A stretch of 64,000 nt of DNA from Ceratopteris richardii (taxonomy: Eukaryota; Streptophyta; Polypodiopsida; Polypodiales; Pteridaceae), in contig CM035420.1 of the NCBI GenBank assembly GCA_020310875.1, positions 189,502,380-189,566,379 of the forward strand, in the 5' to 3' direction. Made by a program: the position numbers and the translations under genes. Every line of letters begins with the position of its first letter. Within the stretch, counting starts at the first letter, position 1. The notes under the pieces are model-generated. The model was not told the origin of the DNA. It saw only the letters and a program-made list of their open reading frames with translations, and did not search any database. Of this stretch, positions 11,970-22,840 are shown one piece after another.

Positions 11970-12960
11970 GATATGCACATATACACTTATACATGATGAA
12001 GATGCACGTTCACACATATACACATGCACATATACACACATATATGCACACACATACATGTGCACATACACTTACACATACACATGCATATGCACAAACA
12101 TTTCTACAACCACATAAAAAGACTTGCATGCATGCATTATTGCATATATATACATACACATACACACATTAAAATATACTTAAATACATGTATATGCACA
12201 TCCACATGCATGCACATGGATGCAAATGGAAATGCATCCACATGCACATGCATGTTTCATACATATACACATGCATATACATACACTTGTATATGTTTAT
12301 ACACATACACATACATATGCTCATATGTATATATACACACACATACACATATATACACATATATATGCACATATGTACACACACATATACACATACACAC
12401 ACATGCACATACATACATATACACATATACATGCACATATACATATACACATACACTTACACATATACATGCACATACATATACACACACATACACATGC
12501 ACATGCACATACACATATACACACATATACACTTACACATGCACATGCACATACATACATACACACACATACACATGCACATGCACATACACATACATAC
12601 ACATATACACTTACACATGCACATGCACATACATGCATATACACATATACATATGTACATACATTCATATACACACACATATTACACACATATACATGCA
12701 CATAAACACACACATATTACACATATATACATGCACATACATACATACATATACACACATACACATGCACATGCACATGCACATACACATACATACACAT
12801 ATACACTTATATTACATGCACATGTAGATACATGTATATACACATATACATATGCACATACATACATGCACATATATACATAGATACATGCATATAGACA
12901 TACTTACACATATAGATATATACCTACATGTGCATATATACATTTTATATACACACAGGC
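11970..12960. repeat. About 1 kb of imperfect CA/TA-rich microsatellite
   Basis: Irregular (TACACA)n, (CATACA)n and (CACATG)n blocks make up almost the whole stretch. Long open frames on both strands here consist only of Thr/His/Ile/Tyr or Cys/Met/Val repeats and are artefacts. Alternating purine-pyrimidine runs could adopt Z-DNA. It sits in intron 1 of the SET gene model. Confidence 0.95.
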
Positions 12961-13105
12961 ACACATAAATATGAATGAATTATATAATTAAAGTACTAAA
13001 ATACATGCTTAATATAAACAATAATAACAATCAATAGAACAAAACTTTCCATTACTTAATACCATACACACAATTCAAAACATAATTGAAATGAACAATA
13101 TATAG

Positions 13106-13250
<145 letters not shown>

Positions 13251-13285
13251 ATGTTAATACATATCCAATGTCATAATCAAGAATC

Positions 13286-13800
13286 TTAATCGTCATCATC
13301 ATGATCATCCTCATCCTCATCCTCATCATCACGATCATTCGCATAATCTGATGTATATGTGGGAGCACCCTGTGACGATCGAGATCGTCCATCTTGTGTT
13401 TGTCTCTCCACCTCATCCGTATCTTCCTCTCCATAATACTCCTATATTACATATAGCAAACATAAATAAGTAAAATAATTAAAACATCCATAAAAATAAA
13501 ATAATTATATAAAATTTAATAATACTCACAAAGGCATCCGGATGATCTCACATATACTCGCTCAAACACCGGTATCCAAAATGTGTAGCATACTCGATCT
13601 CATGTTTCATAGGATATCGACCATAATCCTTTCGCTGCATTGAAACAAATAAAAAAGATTAGTTTTTTGCATTTTAACTAAAATAAAAAATATACTCACA
13701 ATAACACATATACTTACAAATGTAGGTACAAAACCACGATGGCCGATTTGGCCTAGGTGCGATGTGTGGCTTGACTCAACTCTCTTCTTTGCAGTAGCCT
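13286..13800 (-). pseudogene. Antisense three-exon gene fragment in the CACTA element
   Basis: On the minus strand three coding pieces are joined by good splice sites, all in phase 0. A piece from about 13800 to 13718 ends at GTAAGT. An exon 13634-13530 lies between TGCAG and GTGAGT. A last exon 13441-13286 ends in TAA. The last exon ends in a strongly acidic tail (alternating D and E, with DDHDDDD before the stop). The middle exon has KHEIEYATHFGYRC and one in-frame TGA at EYM-stop-DHPDAF. I do not recognise the family. CACTA elements commonly carry a second protein besides the transposase, and this may be its C-terminal end; that is inference. The 5' part was not found. Confidence 0.5.
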
Positions 13801-14153
13801 ATTTATTTATTTTTTATATAAAGGAAGTTCGGCATTAGCCTACTCTCCCGGACTTGAATTAAAAAAAGAAAGAAAAGTACAAGAGAAGGGGTATACACAT
13901 ATACATACATATGACATAAACACACATATACATATCCACATATATGCATACACACATAGACATGCATGCATATACACTCATTCATACAAAACACATGCAT
14001 TTCTCCCACAATAATGTGTATTTGTGTATATGTGAATATGTGTGTATGTGTAAATGTGTATATGTGAATATGTGTGTATGTGTAAATATGTATATGTGAA
14101 TATTTATGCATGTAAATAATCAAATTATTAATATCAAATACCATTATTTGTAG
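13801..14153. other. Intronic low-complexity DNA
   Basis: TG/CA and ATG-rich microsatellite blocks (13890-14110) and an A-rich segment between the antisense fragment and exon 2 of the SET gene. No coding signal is seen. Confidence 0.7.
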
Positions 14154-16121
14154 ATTTCGATCAATCAGATGGAACTCCACCACCGTCTCCTAATCGTGCA
14201 AGGACTATATACTGTAAGTATATCAAACTTTAATTTTAAATATATTTGATAGATACATAATTGATATACTTTTTTTTTCTTGTTATAATTAGATTCTGAT
14301 CAATCAGAGGGCACTCCACCACCTCCTACCCATGCAACGACTTCACATGTGTCTTCCGATAGGAATTATGATGAATTTTACTATCAAGAGCATATTATAT
14401 CTTGGTGTAACTCTTGCTATGGCACGTATCGAAGACCATGATTGGAATGTATTGAACATGAGGCATAGTATGGTACTTTTGAGTGTACACCACTTGGTCA
14501 ATGTGATAATGCTTGGGTATGTTTTTTTAATTAATGTCATTATTTTATTTAAAAACCATATACAAAATCAAATTACTATTGATACACAGGAATACTTTCT
14601 CGATGATGATGATGATGATGATAATTCTCATAATGTTAATATACCTCGTACATGTCATGGACTTGCTGTTCATCAATTACAAGCAGAGGTTTCTAGAAAT
14701 CCTCTACCTCCTGGTTTAGAGACTGAAACGGCTGGAGATTATCTATTGCCAACTCGTGATCGTTCTCTAGTACAAACATATGATAGAAGAAGATATGGAG
14801 GATGGTATAGAGGACCACTTCCTTTAGATGGAGAGGTTTTCAACGTTTGGGGTAATCGCTATATGATTGCTCCATCCACTATTCCTAATGCTGGTCGTGG
14901 TCTCTTTATTGTAGAGGATTTGTATGTGCCTTCGAACTTTGAAGTCACTCTTATGTCATTTTGTGGTACCATATATGGATGGGGAGATTGGCATCGACTT
15001 ACACATTATATTCAAAGCATGAGTACTTATGGAATATGCTTGAATGCAACATTCCTTACTAGTAGAAGGATTTCACATGCAAAAAATGAAAGATTATATA
15101 TTGATGGAAGACCTTACATGCATGGAAATATAGCAAGTTTAATAAATAGTAATCGAGGGTTACATAATAGTTCAAGGACTAATTGCACATTTGAGGAGCA
15201 TGAAAATAGTCATGAATCACCATACATGAGTAGAGAAGTATCAAGATACATAGTTGTCAATGATATTACTACATTACATGTTGGTGATGAATTATTAGTG
15301 AATTATGGATGGCATAGACCTCCAAGACCACCTTTTAGCTAGAGAGAGTATGAAAATTTTCTATCCATATTTAATAGCTTGTATATTTAAGTTTATGTTT
15401 AAAGTTTACTTTTCATTCATTTATGGAATACTAATAATTTTCATTCATATGTCTAGATTCCAACGTATGATGTTGATGATATTCCTCCACACCATTCACA
15501 ATTGCCAGTAAGACCTCATTTATCAGAAGCTTCTATGAGGAGGTTATGCAAAAGTGATCCTGTGGAATATGCAAGGTTGAAAGATCTATATTCAAAAGAA
15601 GGTAAAGTACAAGATTTGTGCAACAATGATGAAGATGATGGCATGGCAGATTTTATTGAAGATTGGTATCAAAATGACAGTGAGAGCATTGATATTTCTA
15701 AAAATGAGAAATATCTTCGAGAGGAATGTCTAAAGCATGTATATGAAGGAACTCATTTGATACGACTAAGTGCGAGCTTACTTATTCTCAATCTTCAAAA
15801 TTTTTTTGGATGGAGTAATGTATATGTTTTGGCACTATGAAGGTATAAGTTTCATTTTTCTATCTATTTATATATATATATACATGCATAAATATATACA
15901 TATAAATACATGCATATATAGACATACACATAATTATACATGAATGCATACACACATATAAACATACACACACATATACACACATACACATGTTATGAGA
16001 GTAAGGTCAAATTATACATACCTGTATCGAATGAAGATGTTTTGTCCATCTAGCCTTTAGAATTGTCCACCCAACCTTTAGAATCTTCCTGATACATCTA
16101 TTTCTCCTATTCTAGTTGACC

Positions 16122-16516
16122 TAATACCTGTACTGCTAACTCTTTTAAGAACTTTGCATACAAATATGAAGTATCAGTTAGCTATGGAGGTATTAGGTCG
16201 TAGCAAAATGGGAGGACCAAATTTATCTCAAAGATTTTGAAGGATGGAAAAATAATTTTAAAGGATGGGCGGAAAGAAAGCATCCATTCAATGCAGGTTT
16301 TTATTTTTACTTTAGCTAAGGTAAGAACAAGAACTTGCATTGAATGGACACTTTCTATCCGCCCATCGTTTAAAACTATTCATGCATCTTTCAAAATCTT
16401 CGAGATAAATTTGGTCCTCCTATTTTCCAAATGACATAATAACTCCATAGCTAACTAATACTTTATATTTGTAAACAAATGTGTAAGCCTTACTTAGCAA
16501 GACAGGTAATAGATTG
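16122..16516 (+). repeat. Foldback (long inverted-repeat) element, copy 1
   Basis: Nearly the whole segment is self-complementary. The left arm holds CCTAATACCTGT, ATGGAGGTATTAGG, AAATTTATCTCAAAGATTTTG and CCATTCAATGCAGG; the right arm holds their reverse complements in reverse order (CTTGCATTGAATGG, CAAAATCTTCGAGATAAATTT, ACTCCATAGCTAAC, ACAGGTAATAG). The centre is near CTTTAGCTAAGG. It could be a non-autonomous foldback/MITE. Transcribed as part of the intron it would make a long hairpin RNA. Confidence 0.75.
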
Positions 16517-16814
16517 CCTATAAAATGGGAGACAACCAGATGATTCAGTGGTCTAGATATCTATATGAAAGTCTACAAACCACAATAAACAAAAAGAAAA
16601 TTAGAAATGAAATCAAATATGCACAACTACACATGCATACATACACATACATACATACACATATATCACATAAACATACATATACACATGTTGTGAGAGT
16701 AAGATCAAATTATACGTACCTGTATCAAATGAAGATATTTTATCCATCTAGCCTTTGGCATTGTCCGCCCAGCCTTTAGAATCTTCCTAACACATCTGCT
16801 TCTCCTATTTTAGT

Positions 16815-17216
16815 CGACGTAATACCTGTGCTGCTAACTCTTTTATGAACTTTGCATACAAGTATTAAGTATGAGTTACCTATGGAGATATTAAGTCATT
16901 TGAAAAATATGAGAAGTGAATTGATCTCAAAGATTTTGAAGAATGAAAGAATAATTTTAAAGGATGGGCGGAAAGAAAACATTCAATCAGTGTAGGTTTT
17001 TGTTTGTACCTTAGCTAAGGTAAGAACAAGAACTTGCATTGAATGAATGCTTTCTGTCTGCCCATTCATTAAAACTATTCATCCATCTTCCAAAATTTTT
17101 GAGCGAAATTTGCTTGTCTTATTTTCCAAACAACCTAATACCTTCATAGTTAACTGATACTTAATCTTTGTAAACAAATATGTAAGCCTTAGTTAGCAAG
17201 GCAGGTAATAGATTGA
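16815..17216 (+). repeat. Foldback element, copy 2
   Basis: Second copy of the 16122 foldback with the same arms and the same centre (CCTTAGCTAAGG). It arose with the tandem duplication of the intron segment. Arm pairing is a little more degraded than in copy 1. Confidence 0.75.
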
Positions 17217-17309
17217 CTAAAAAATTGGAGACAACCAAATGATTCAATGGTCTAGATATAAAAGTATACAAACCACAATAAGAAAAAAAAATTAAAAATG
17301 AAATCAAAT

Positions 17310-17600
17310 ATACACAGCTACACATGCATACATACGTATCCATACATACATATACATACATACACATTCATACATACATACACATACATACATACATACA
17401 CATATATACACACATACACATACATGTATGCATGCACATATGCATACATATATATACATACATATACACATATAAAACACATATACACACATACATACAT
17501 ATACACATACGCATACATATACACATGCACATGCATATACACATCCACATACACATATATAAAATTATATGCATATATATATATATATATGTATATTTAT
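17310..17600. repeat. ACATAC/TATACA microsatellite block
   Basis: Imperfect (CATACA)n and (TATA)n repeat ending shortly before the acceptor of the transposase exon at 17644. Open frames here are repeat artefacts. Confidence 0.9.
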
Positions 17601-20600
17601 TTGTTTATTTGTATTAATATGTCTTTTTTTCATGAACTTACAGGTTATTATCTAAAAAGTTTTCACCACGTCAGAATATTCTTCCTACCTCACATGATGA
17701 GATGAAGAAGATAATCAATAATCTTGGCATAGATTATCAATGTATACATGCATGTCCTAATGATTCTATTTTATATAGAAGTGAATATGCAAACTCTTTG
17801 ACATGTCCAAAATGTCAATCTCCTCGATATAAGGACGAAGAAGGTAAGATCCCAAAAAAGGTATTGAGACATTTTCCATTGACTCCACGGATTAGACATA
17901 TGTTTCAAAGCCCCGAATTATCAAAGCTTTTGACATCGGGACATGATCATAAAAGTAATGAGGGAATAATCAGAATTCCTCATGATAGTGTTTCTTTTCA
18001 TCATATTGATTCTACATGGCTTGAATTTGCACAAAATCCACATAATATAAAGTTAGGAGTTTCATTAGATGGGGTTAATCCATTCTCCATGAAATCCAGT
18101 AAATGGTCAACATGGCCAGTGGTAGTCATAAACTACAATCTTCCACCATATCTTAGCATTAAAAAGGAACATTTAATGCTTTCACTTTTAATCCCATGAA
18201 AAAGACAAGTTAAAGATATGAATATATATCTTGCTCCTCTCATTGTTAATCTCCAAGAGTTATGGAGAGGTATTAATGTCATTGATGTATCGAAAAGCAT
18301 CAATGAAAGATATATTATGGTTCGTGGCATTGTGGCTTGGACTATTCATGATTTTCCAGGATATGGTGTTTCTTCAAGTATTGATGTAATTATTTTATTC
18401 AATATGCATACAAATAAATGTGAGTTAATCTAATTATATTTTTATCGTTTTCATGATGTAGGAATATCTACTAAGGGTTATAAAGCTTTTCCATATTGTG
18501 GTGATTGGTTGAGATCAATCTATAGTAAGAATCTCAACAAAAATATTTATCTTCGACATCGATGATTCTTGCCTGATGATCATCCATTAAGGTTTAAAAG
18601 AGAAGCGATACATTTTAATGGAAAGCTTGAAACAGGTCAGTGTCCAAAACCTATGACGCCTATGGATTGTTATAAAAAATGGACAGATGGACCTCTGATA
18701 GATCTAGAATCAGAAATCTTCATTGTGATAAAGATAATGAGTATGTGAAGAGAGGTAAAGGAAAATTGGCACTCGCAGAGAAGATATCAATATGGTATTC
18801 TTTGGAGTATTGGAAAGAGGTAAAAGTATGTCATCTTCTTGCTCCTATGCATATATTCAAGAATATTGGTTATTCACTATGGCAGCATCTTCTTGGACTA
18901 AATGATACCATAGCATCAAGGAATGATTTGAAAGATCAAAACTCAAACCCAAAGTTATGGCCAATTTTTGATAGACATCAACAAGAAACAACTTATGCAC
19001 CTGCTCCTTGGGTACTTACGATAAAAGAGATACAAACTATCAACAATAGGATTCAATGGATTCAGACTCCTACAGGATATGGAGCATCTTTCCAAAACAT
19101 GTTTACTATGGGTGATAAGAGCTTATCTTCATTAAAGACCCATGACTGGCATAACTTTTTGAAACATATTTTACCTTTGATTATCGGTGGATGTACAACA
19201 AAACGAGTACAAGATGTGATATATCGTCTTGGATCGCTTATAAGGTAATTATGATACTTTTATATTTAATATATATGAATATTTGATATCTTTTATTTTT
19301 TAATTAACTTCTTTATATTTTTTTAATGATATGTATAGGTGGATTACATCAAAAGAGATTGACAAAAACTTGATCCCACAAAAAAAACATGAATGCAAAG
19401 AGCTACTATGTTTGATGGAGAAAGAGCTTCCTACTTCATCTTTCGATATTTAGGTTCATTTATTAGTCCATCTTGTAGATGAAATAGAGATTGCAAGTGT
19501 TGTCAACACTCGATGGATGTTTTGGGCTGAGCGATTTATGGGAATATTAAAAGGTTATGTGCGACAAAGAGCGAAACCAGAAGGATCCATGGCAAAGGGT
19601 TGGATGCTTGAAGAGTGCATGTATTATGTTAGTGAGTACCTTGAAAGAGTTCATGAAGAAGCCCCGCATGCATGGACCAATGAATCTTCTTCAAAAATAA
19701 CATATATTATCAGGTAAGGGAGTTCCATTTTTATTTACATTTAGAAAAAAAATGATGTTTCTACTTTTGTAGCATATAATAGCAAATGCATGCAAGCATT
19801 CCTTAGCGAGTATGGATAGGAACTTCAAAATATCCGAAGTAAAAGACGAAGAAACAAAAGATATAGACGTAATCTCGATAATAATGAGATTACAAAAATA
19901 TCTTCTTTCACGGATTGGCTATATAGTCGTTTGCAATGTGCCAATGCAAATAATGAAGAAATATTAGATGAGCAAAGAGAGTTAATGATAGGTTGTGAAC
20001 GAAAGGTAATTTTATTTTAATAATATTTTGTTTTTTTCATATATATGTATATTAGTTTCTATTTACTAATTTAATTTCTTTTGCACGCTCAAATGTTCAC
20101 TAATATGTGGGCTTTTGGATAGTATATTAGAATGAAAGCCATTGATTCTTTACATAAAATAGAGGATTCTAGTATTGTTGCTTCTTTCAAGCAACTACCA
20201 CGTGCTAGCTCAAAAGACATGAACCTTATAGATGGCGAACTTGGTTACATGGGAACTGTTGTTGGTATCTATGAAATATCATTTCATACATTCAAACAAG
20301 TAGAAAAAAGTTTATATTTTTTATGATAGAGTTTATTATTTTTTTTAAGCATCTAATACTGGGTATTCGTTTTTATATATTTTGATAGGTCATTTTGAAG
20401 GTTGACTGGTTTCGAGCCGAGTATAAAGGTAGTAATTCCACATTAAGAAAGGAATTATTTGGGTTTTGGGCAATTGATTCTTCCAAGGTAATGCGATCTA
20501 CTAAAGAACCATATATTATTCATACGCATATTGAACAAGCATTTTTTTATAAAAACCCAGATGCTCACCCTTGGTGGCAAGTCATTCATGTTCAACCTAG

Positions 20601-20944
20601 AGGTAGTTCATTGTTTGAATAGTTTATTGTTAGAGAGATCAAAGAAAGTTCTCTTGATGATTCACCATCAGATACTGATACATCAACATCTAAAAGAGAA
20701 ATTAGAATCATTATACATGATAATGATACTAATCTTTTTTATGAAGAGGATAATACTCTACATGTTGATTCTACTGATGATGAAGAGGAATTACTAGAAA
20801 TCGATATTAATCCATCAATACATGATGTGACTCATGAGAACACATATTTAACAATAGAAGAAATAAATGAAATCAATAAGGATAATGAAGATGAGACTAT
20901 ATTGATGTCTTAGCAAAATGATGGCAATAATGAAAACATATGAG

Positions 20945-20985
20945 CAGATTGGATAGTAAATTCTATTCTAGTTATCAATCAATAA
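20945..20985. other. Junction of truncated CACTA and truncated gypsy copy B
   Basis: To the left the acidic C-terminal region of the transposase fades without a CACTA terminus. To the right the minus-strand third ORF of copy B ends with a stop at 20979-20981 and has no polypurine tract or 3' LTR after it. Both elements therefore end at the same point, which fits a deletion breakpoint or an assembly join. Confidence 0.7.
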
Positions 20986-22618
20986 CTTGAAGCTTCTGCT
21001 CGTGGTAACGTGTCCACTCTGCGTTTGTCATACCTTACGGACTGGCGGACTGCGGTGTGGACAGCCTCTGGAACTCCTAAAGAGTCTGACACTAATTTGA
21101 GGGTGTCAATGAAATGTTGGTCCACTCCTTCATCTGATAGCATTTCTTGCATCAAAGCTTGACCTGATACCAGAGAGAGCTGATGCCTTTCTTGTACTGC
21201 TTTGATAGTGTCGTATAGCCTTCGTAGTTGAGCTATATATGCAGGTGCACCTACAAGTTCTGGCACTTCTTGTTGCTCCTCTTGGTGCTCTTGATCATAC
21301 TCCTCCTCATCATCCTCCTGTTCTTCATCTCCGTCATCTTCTTCCTCCACTTCAACAGGTGTGACAGGTGCTTGGGAGGTTGTGGCCTGCGTTTGTACAT
21401 TTTCCGCTTGTTGTGCCTCTTCTGCCTCCAGCTCTACATCTTGTAATAGTTGTTCGAAGTCTTCATTAGTGAGTTCTTCCAAAGGTGCACCACTAGGAAA
21501 TTCGAGATCCGTTGGGATGGGAGGAAATATCAAAGTGGAACCATCGGTGCTGCGTCTTGGAAGTCGGAGTGTGAATGGTCGGACTCTTCGGGGTGGTGGT
21601 GTGACGTCTGGTGTTAGGGTGGCTCCACGTGGTTGAGCACATGGGACTTGGACCGTGCCTCTCATCTTCTTAGAAGGGGGTCCCGTGGATGTCCTGCCTC
21701 GAAACTGCTCTACCCGATTCCACATCAGGGCTCGTTGGATTGGGATGTCATAAGCCAAACACCTATAGATGATTCTTGTCAGAGCACAGCAACCATATAA
21801 AACCTGTTTCCGCGGCCAGCGTTTGTGAGCTAAGTGTATCTGATCAATTATCCAGTGGGGTAGGTTGATGGTGAGGTTCTGCGTCTCTGCCAGATACAGG
21901 CTAAACCAAATCTTTTTGTGCGGCATGGTGAATCTATCCTGCGCCGGGAAAGCAAAGTGTTGCATGCACATGCGAAGGTGTATTGCAATATTAGGCGTCA
22001 TGGATACCATGTCCTTGAGTTTGGTGAGACTTCGATTCTTCATGTAGTCCGGTACTAGGGTTTCCTTTTCTGTAGGAATATGCATGCCGCGCATATCCAG
22101 AGCTTCTCTCACCAAATTGTTTGATAGCCTAAACCTCTTGAGCTCATTCCCCTTTGTCAGAGATGGAATCACAAATGAGCTTGCACCTTTTGGGTTCGGA
22201 TTGGAGTCAAGGTGTTGATGAGATAGTAGCATCGCATGAAGTCACGTTTTGGGAGTCGGGCACTGAAATAGGCACTCAATCCGGCTTTTTCCCATATCGG
22301 ACGTAGACCTTCCGCATTTTGTAACTTCTCAAATTCTCTTGTAAAGAAATGGTATCTGCCTTGCTTTCCATTGTAGTCCAACTCTGATTCCCATAGATAC
22401 GTTCCTTCCCCCAAGGGTCCTGCTACCTCGGTAAACCAATGTGAAGTCTTTCCCACGGGCATGGTGTGGCCACGCGGAGGGTCCGCAATAGGTATGATTT
22501 TGACGGCCTGCAACTCTTCTGGTCTTTCAACTGTCTCAGGCAAAACGGGTAAACTGTCCAAGTCCACCACTTGCGGGTTTGTTTCTGTGTGAGAGCTAGT
22601 TCCTGCTGCCTCCGCCAT
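20979..22618 (-). pseudogene. Third ORF of copy B (unknown function), one frameshift
   Basis: Start ATG at 22618 (MAEAAGTSS). The frame runs to 22169, where a one-base loss near 22199 shifts it; reading continues in the frame of 22232-20979, about 545 codons in all. It is homologous to the third ORF of C (46552 on) and D (55650 on). Shared motifs in order: HWF, a WEKAG...YFSA block ending in F-x-RC, a FRLSNN segment, then MQHFAFPAQDRFT-x-PHK and HKRW. The C-terminal third is very acidic (runs of E and D near 21270-21350). No signal peptide or membrane segment is seen. I do not recognise the family with certainty; it may belong to the poorly characterised domains of plant transposon proteins. 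It lacks the long coiled coil present in C. Confidence 0.75.
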
Positions 22619-22840
22619 GTTGAAAATGTCGCAGCTGATTCTGTGAGAATATATGAATAAACGTTAACATTGCAATGGACACAAAAATGACATGGTGTCC
22701 CTTGTTACAATATTAACTTAAAGTTCTGGAGTGGTTAGGAGTTAATAAGTGCTCGGTGCTGGTGTGTGTAGTTAGGAGTTAGGTAGACCTAAGAGCTAAG
22801 CGAAATGATGTGAATTAAGAGTGAAGCGGTTAGTAGGTGG

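Larger units (their letters stand above)
15950..17340 (+). repeat. Tandem duplication (about 695-bp period) in a transposase intron
   Basis: The segment starting at TGTTATGAGAGTAAG (15991) recurs at TGTTGTGAGAGTAAG (16689). The following A-rich and microsatellite part (16600) recurs at 17293. Each unit contains a microsatellite, a short unique part and a foldback of about 400 bp. Divergence between units shows the duplication is not recent. Confidence 0.8.
15457..20960 (+). pseudogene. tnp2-type CACTA transposase, broken
   Basis: Exon 15457-15842 encodes the N-terminal part (YEGTHLIRLSASLLILNL, GWSN). A 1.8-kb intron follows; its borders join in phase to an exon at 17644. That exon holds the tnp2 hallmark HACPNDSILYR, CPKC, ending with STWPVVVINYNLPP and LSLLIP (to about 18199), then WTIHDFPGYG (18340-18365). 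Further pieces: the HR/FLPDDHPLR block (18555-18590), PMHIFKN (18846), SLKTHDWHNF and LPLIIGG (19130-19195), a DUF4218-like part (FDI, VHLLVHLVDE, RWMFWAERFMG, 19440-19570) and a DUF4216-like part (VDWFRAEYKG, FFYKNPDAHPWW, 20399-20580), then an acidic tail. Breaks include TGA 15838 and 18197, a TGA near 18564, a frameshift near 18670-18740, TAG near 19453 and TAG near 20622. It would have cut and moved the element; this copy cannot. Confidence 0.85.

Noticed and set aside
12024..12883. ORFs of up to 267 codons (Thr/His/Tyr-rich on +, Cys/Met/Val-rich on -)
   Set aside because: They are translations of CA/TA microsatellite in several frames, with no start context or domain.
14332..15342. SET gene as a normal host gene next to the transposon
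   Set aside because: It lies between the CACTA terminus and the tnp2 exons on the same strand, and its introns carry the same microsatellites as the transposase introns. Host origin by capture is still possible.
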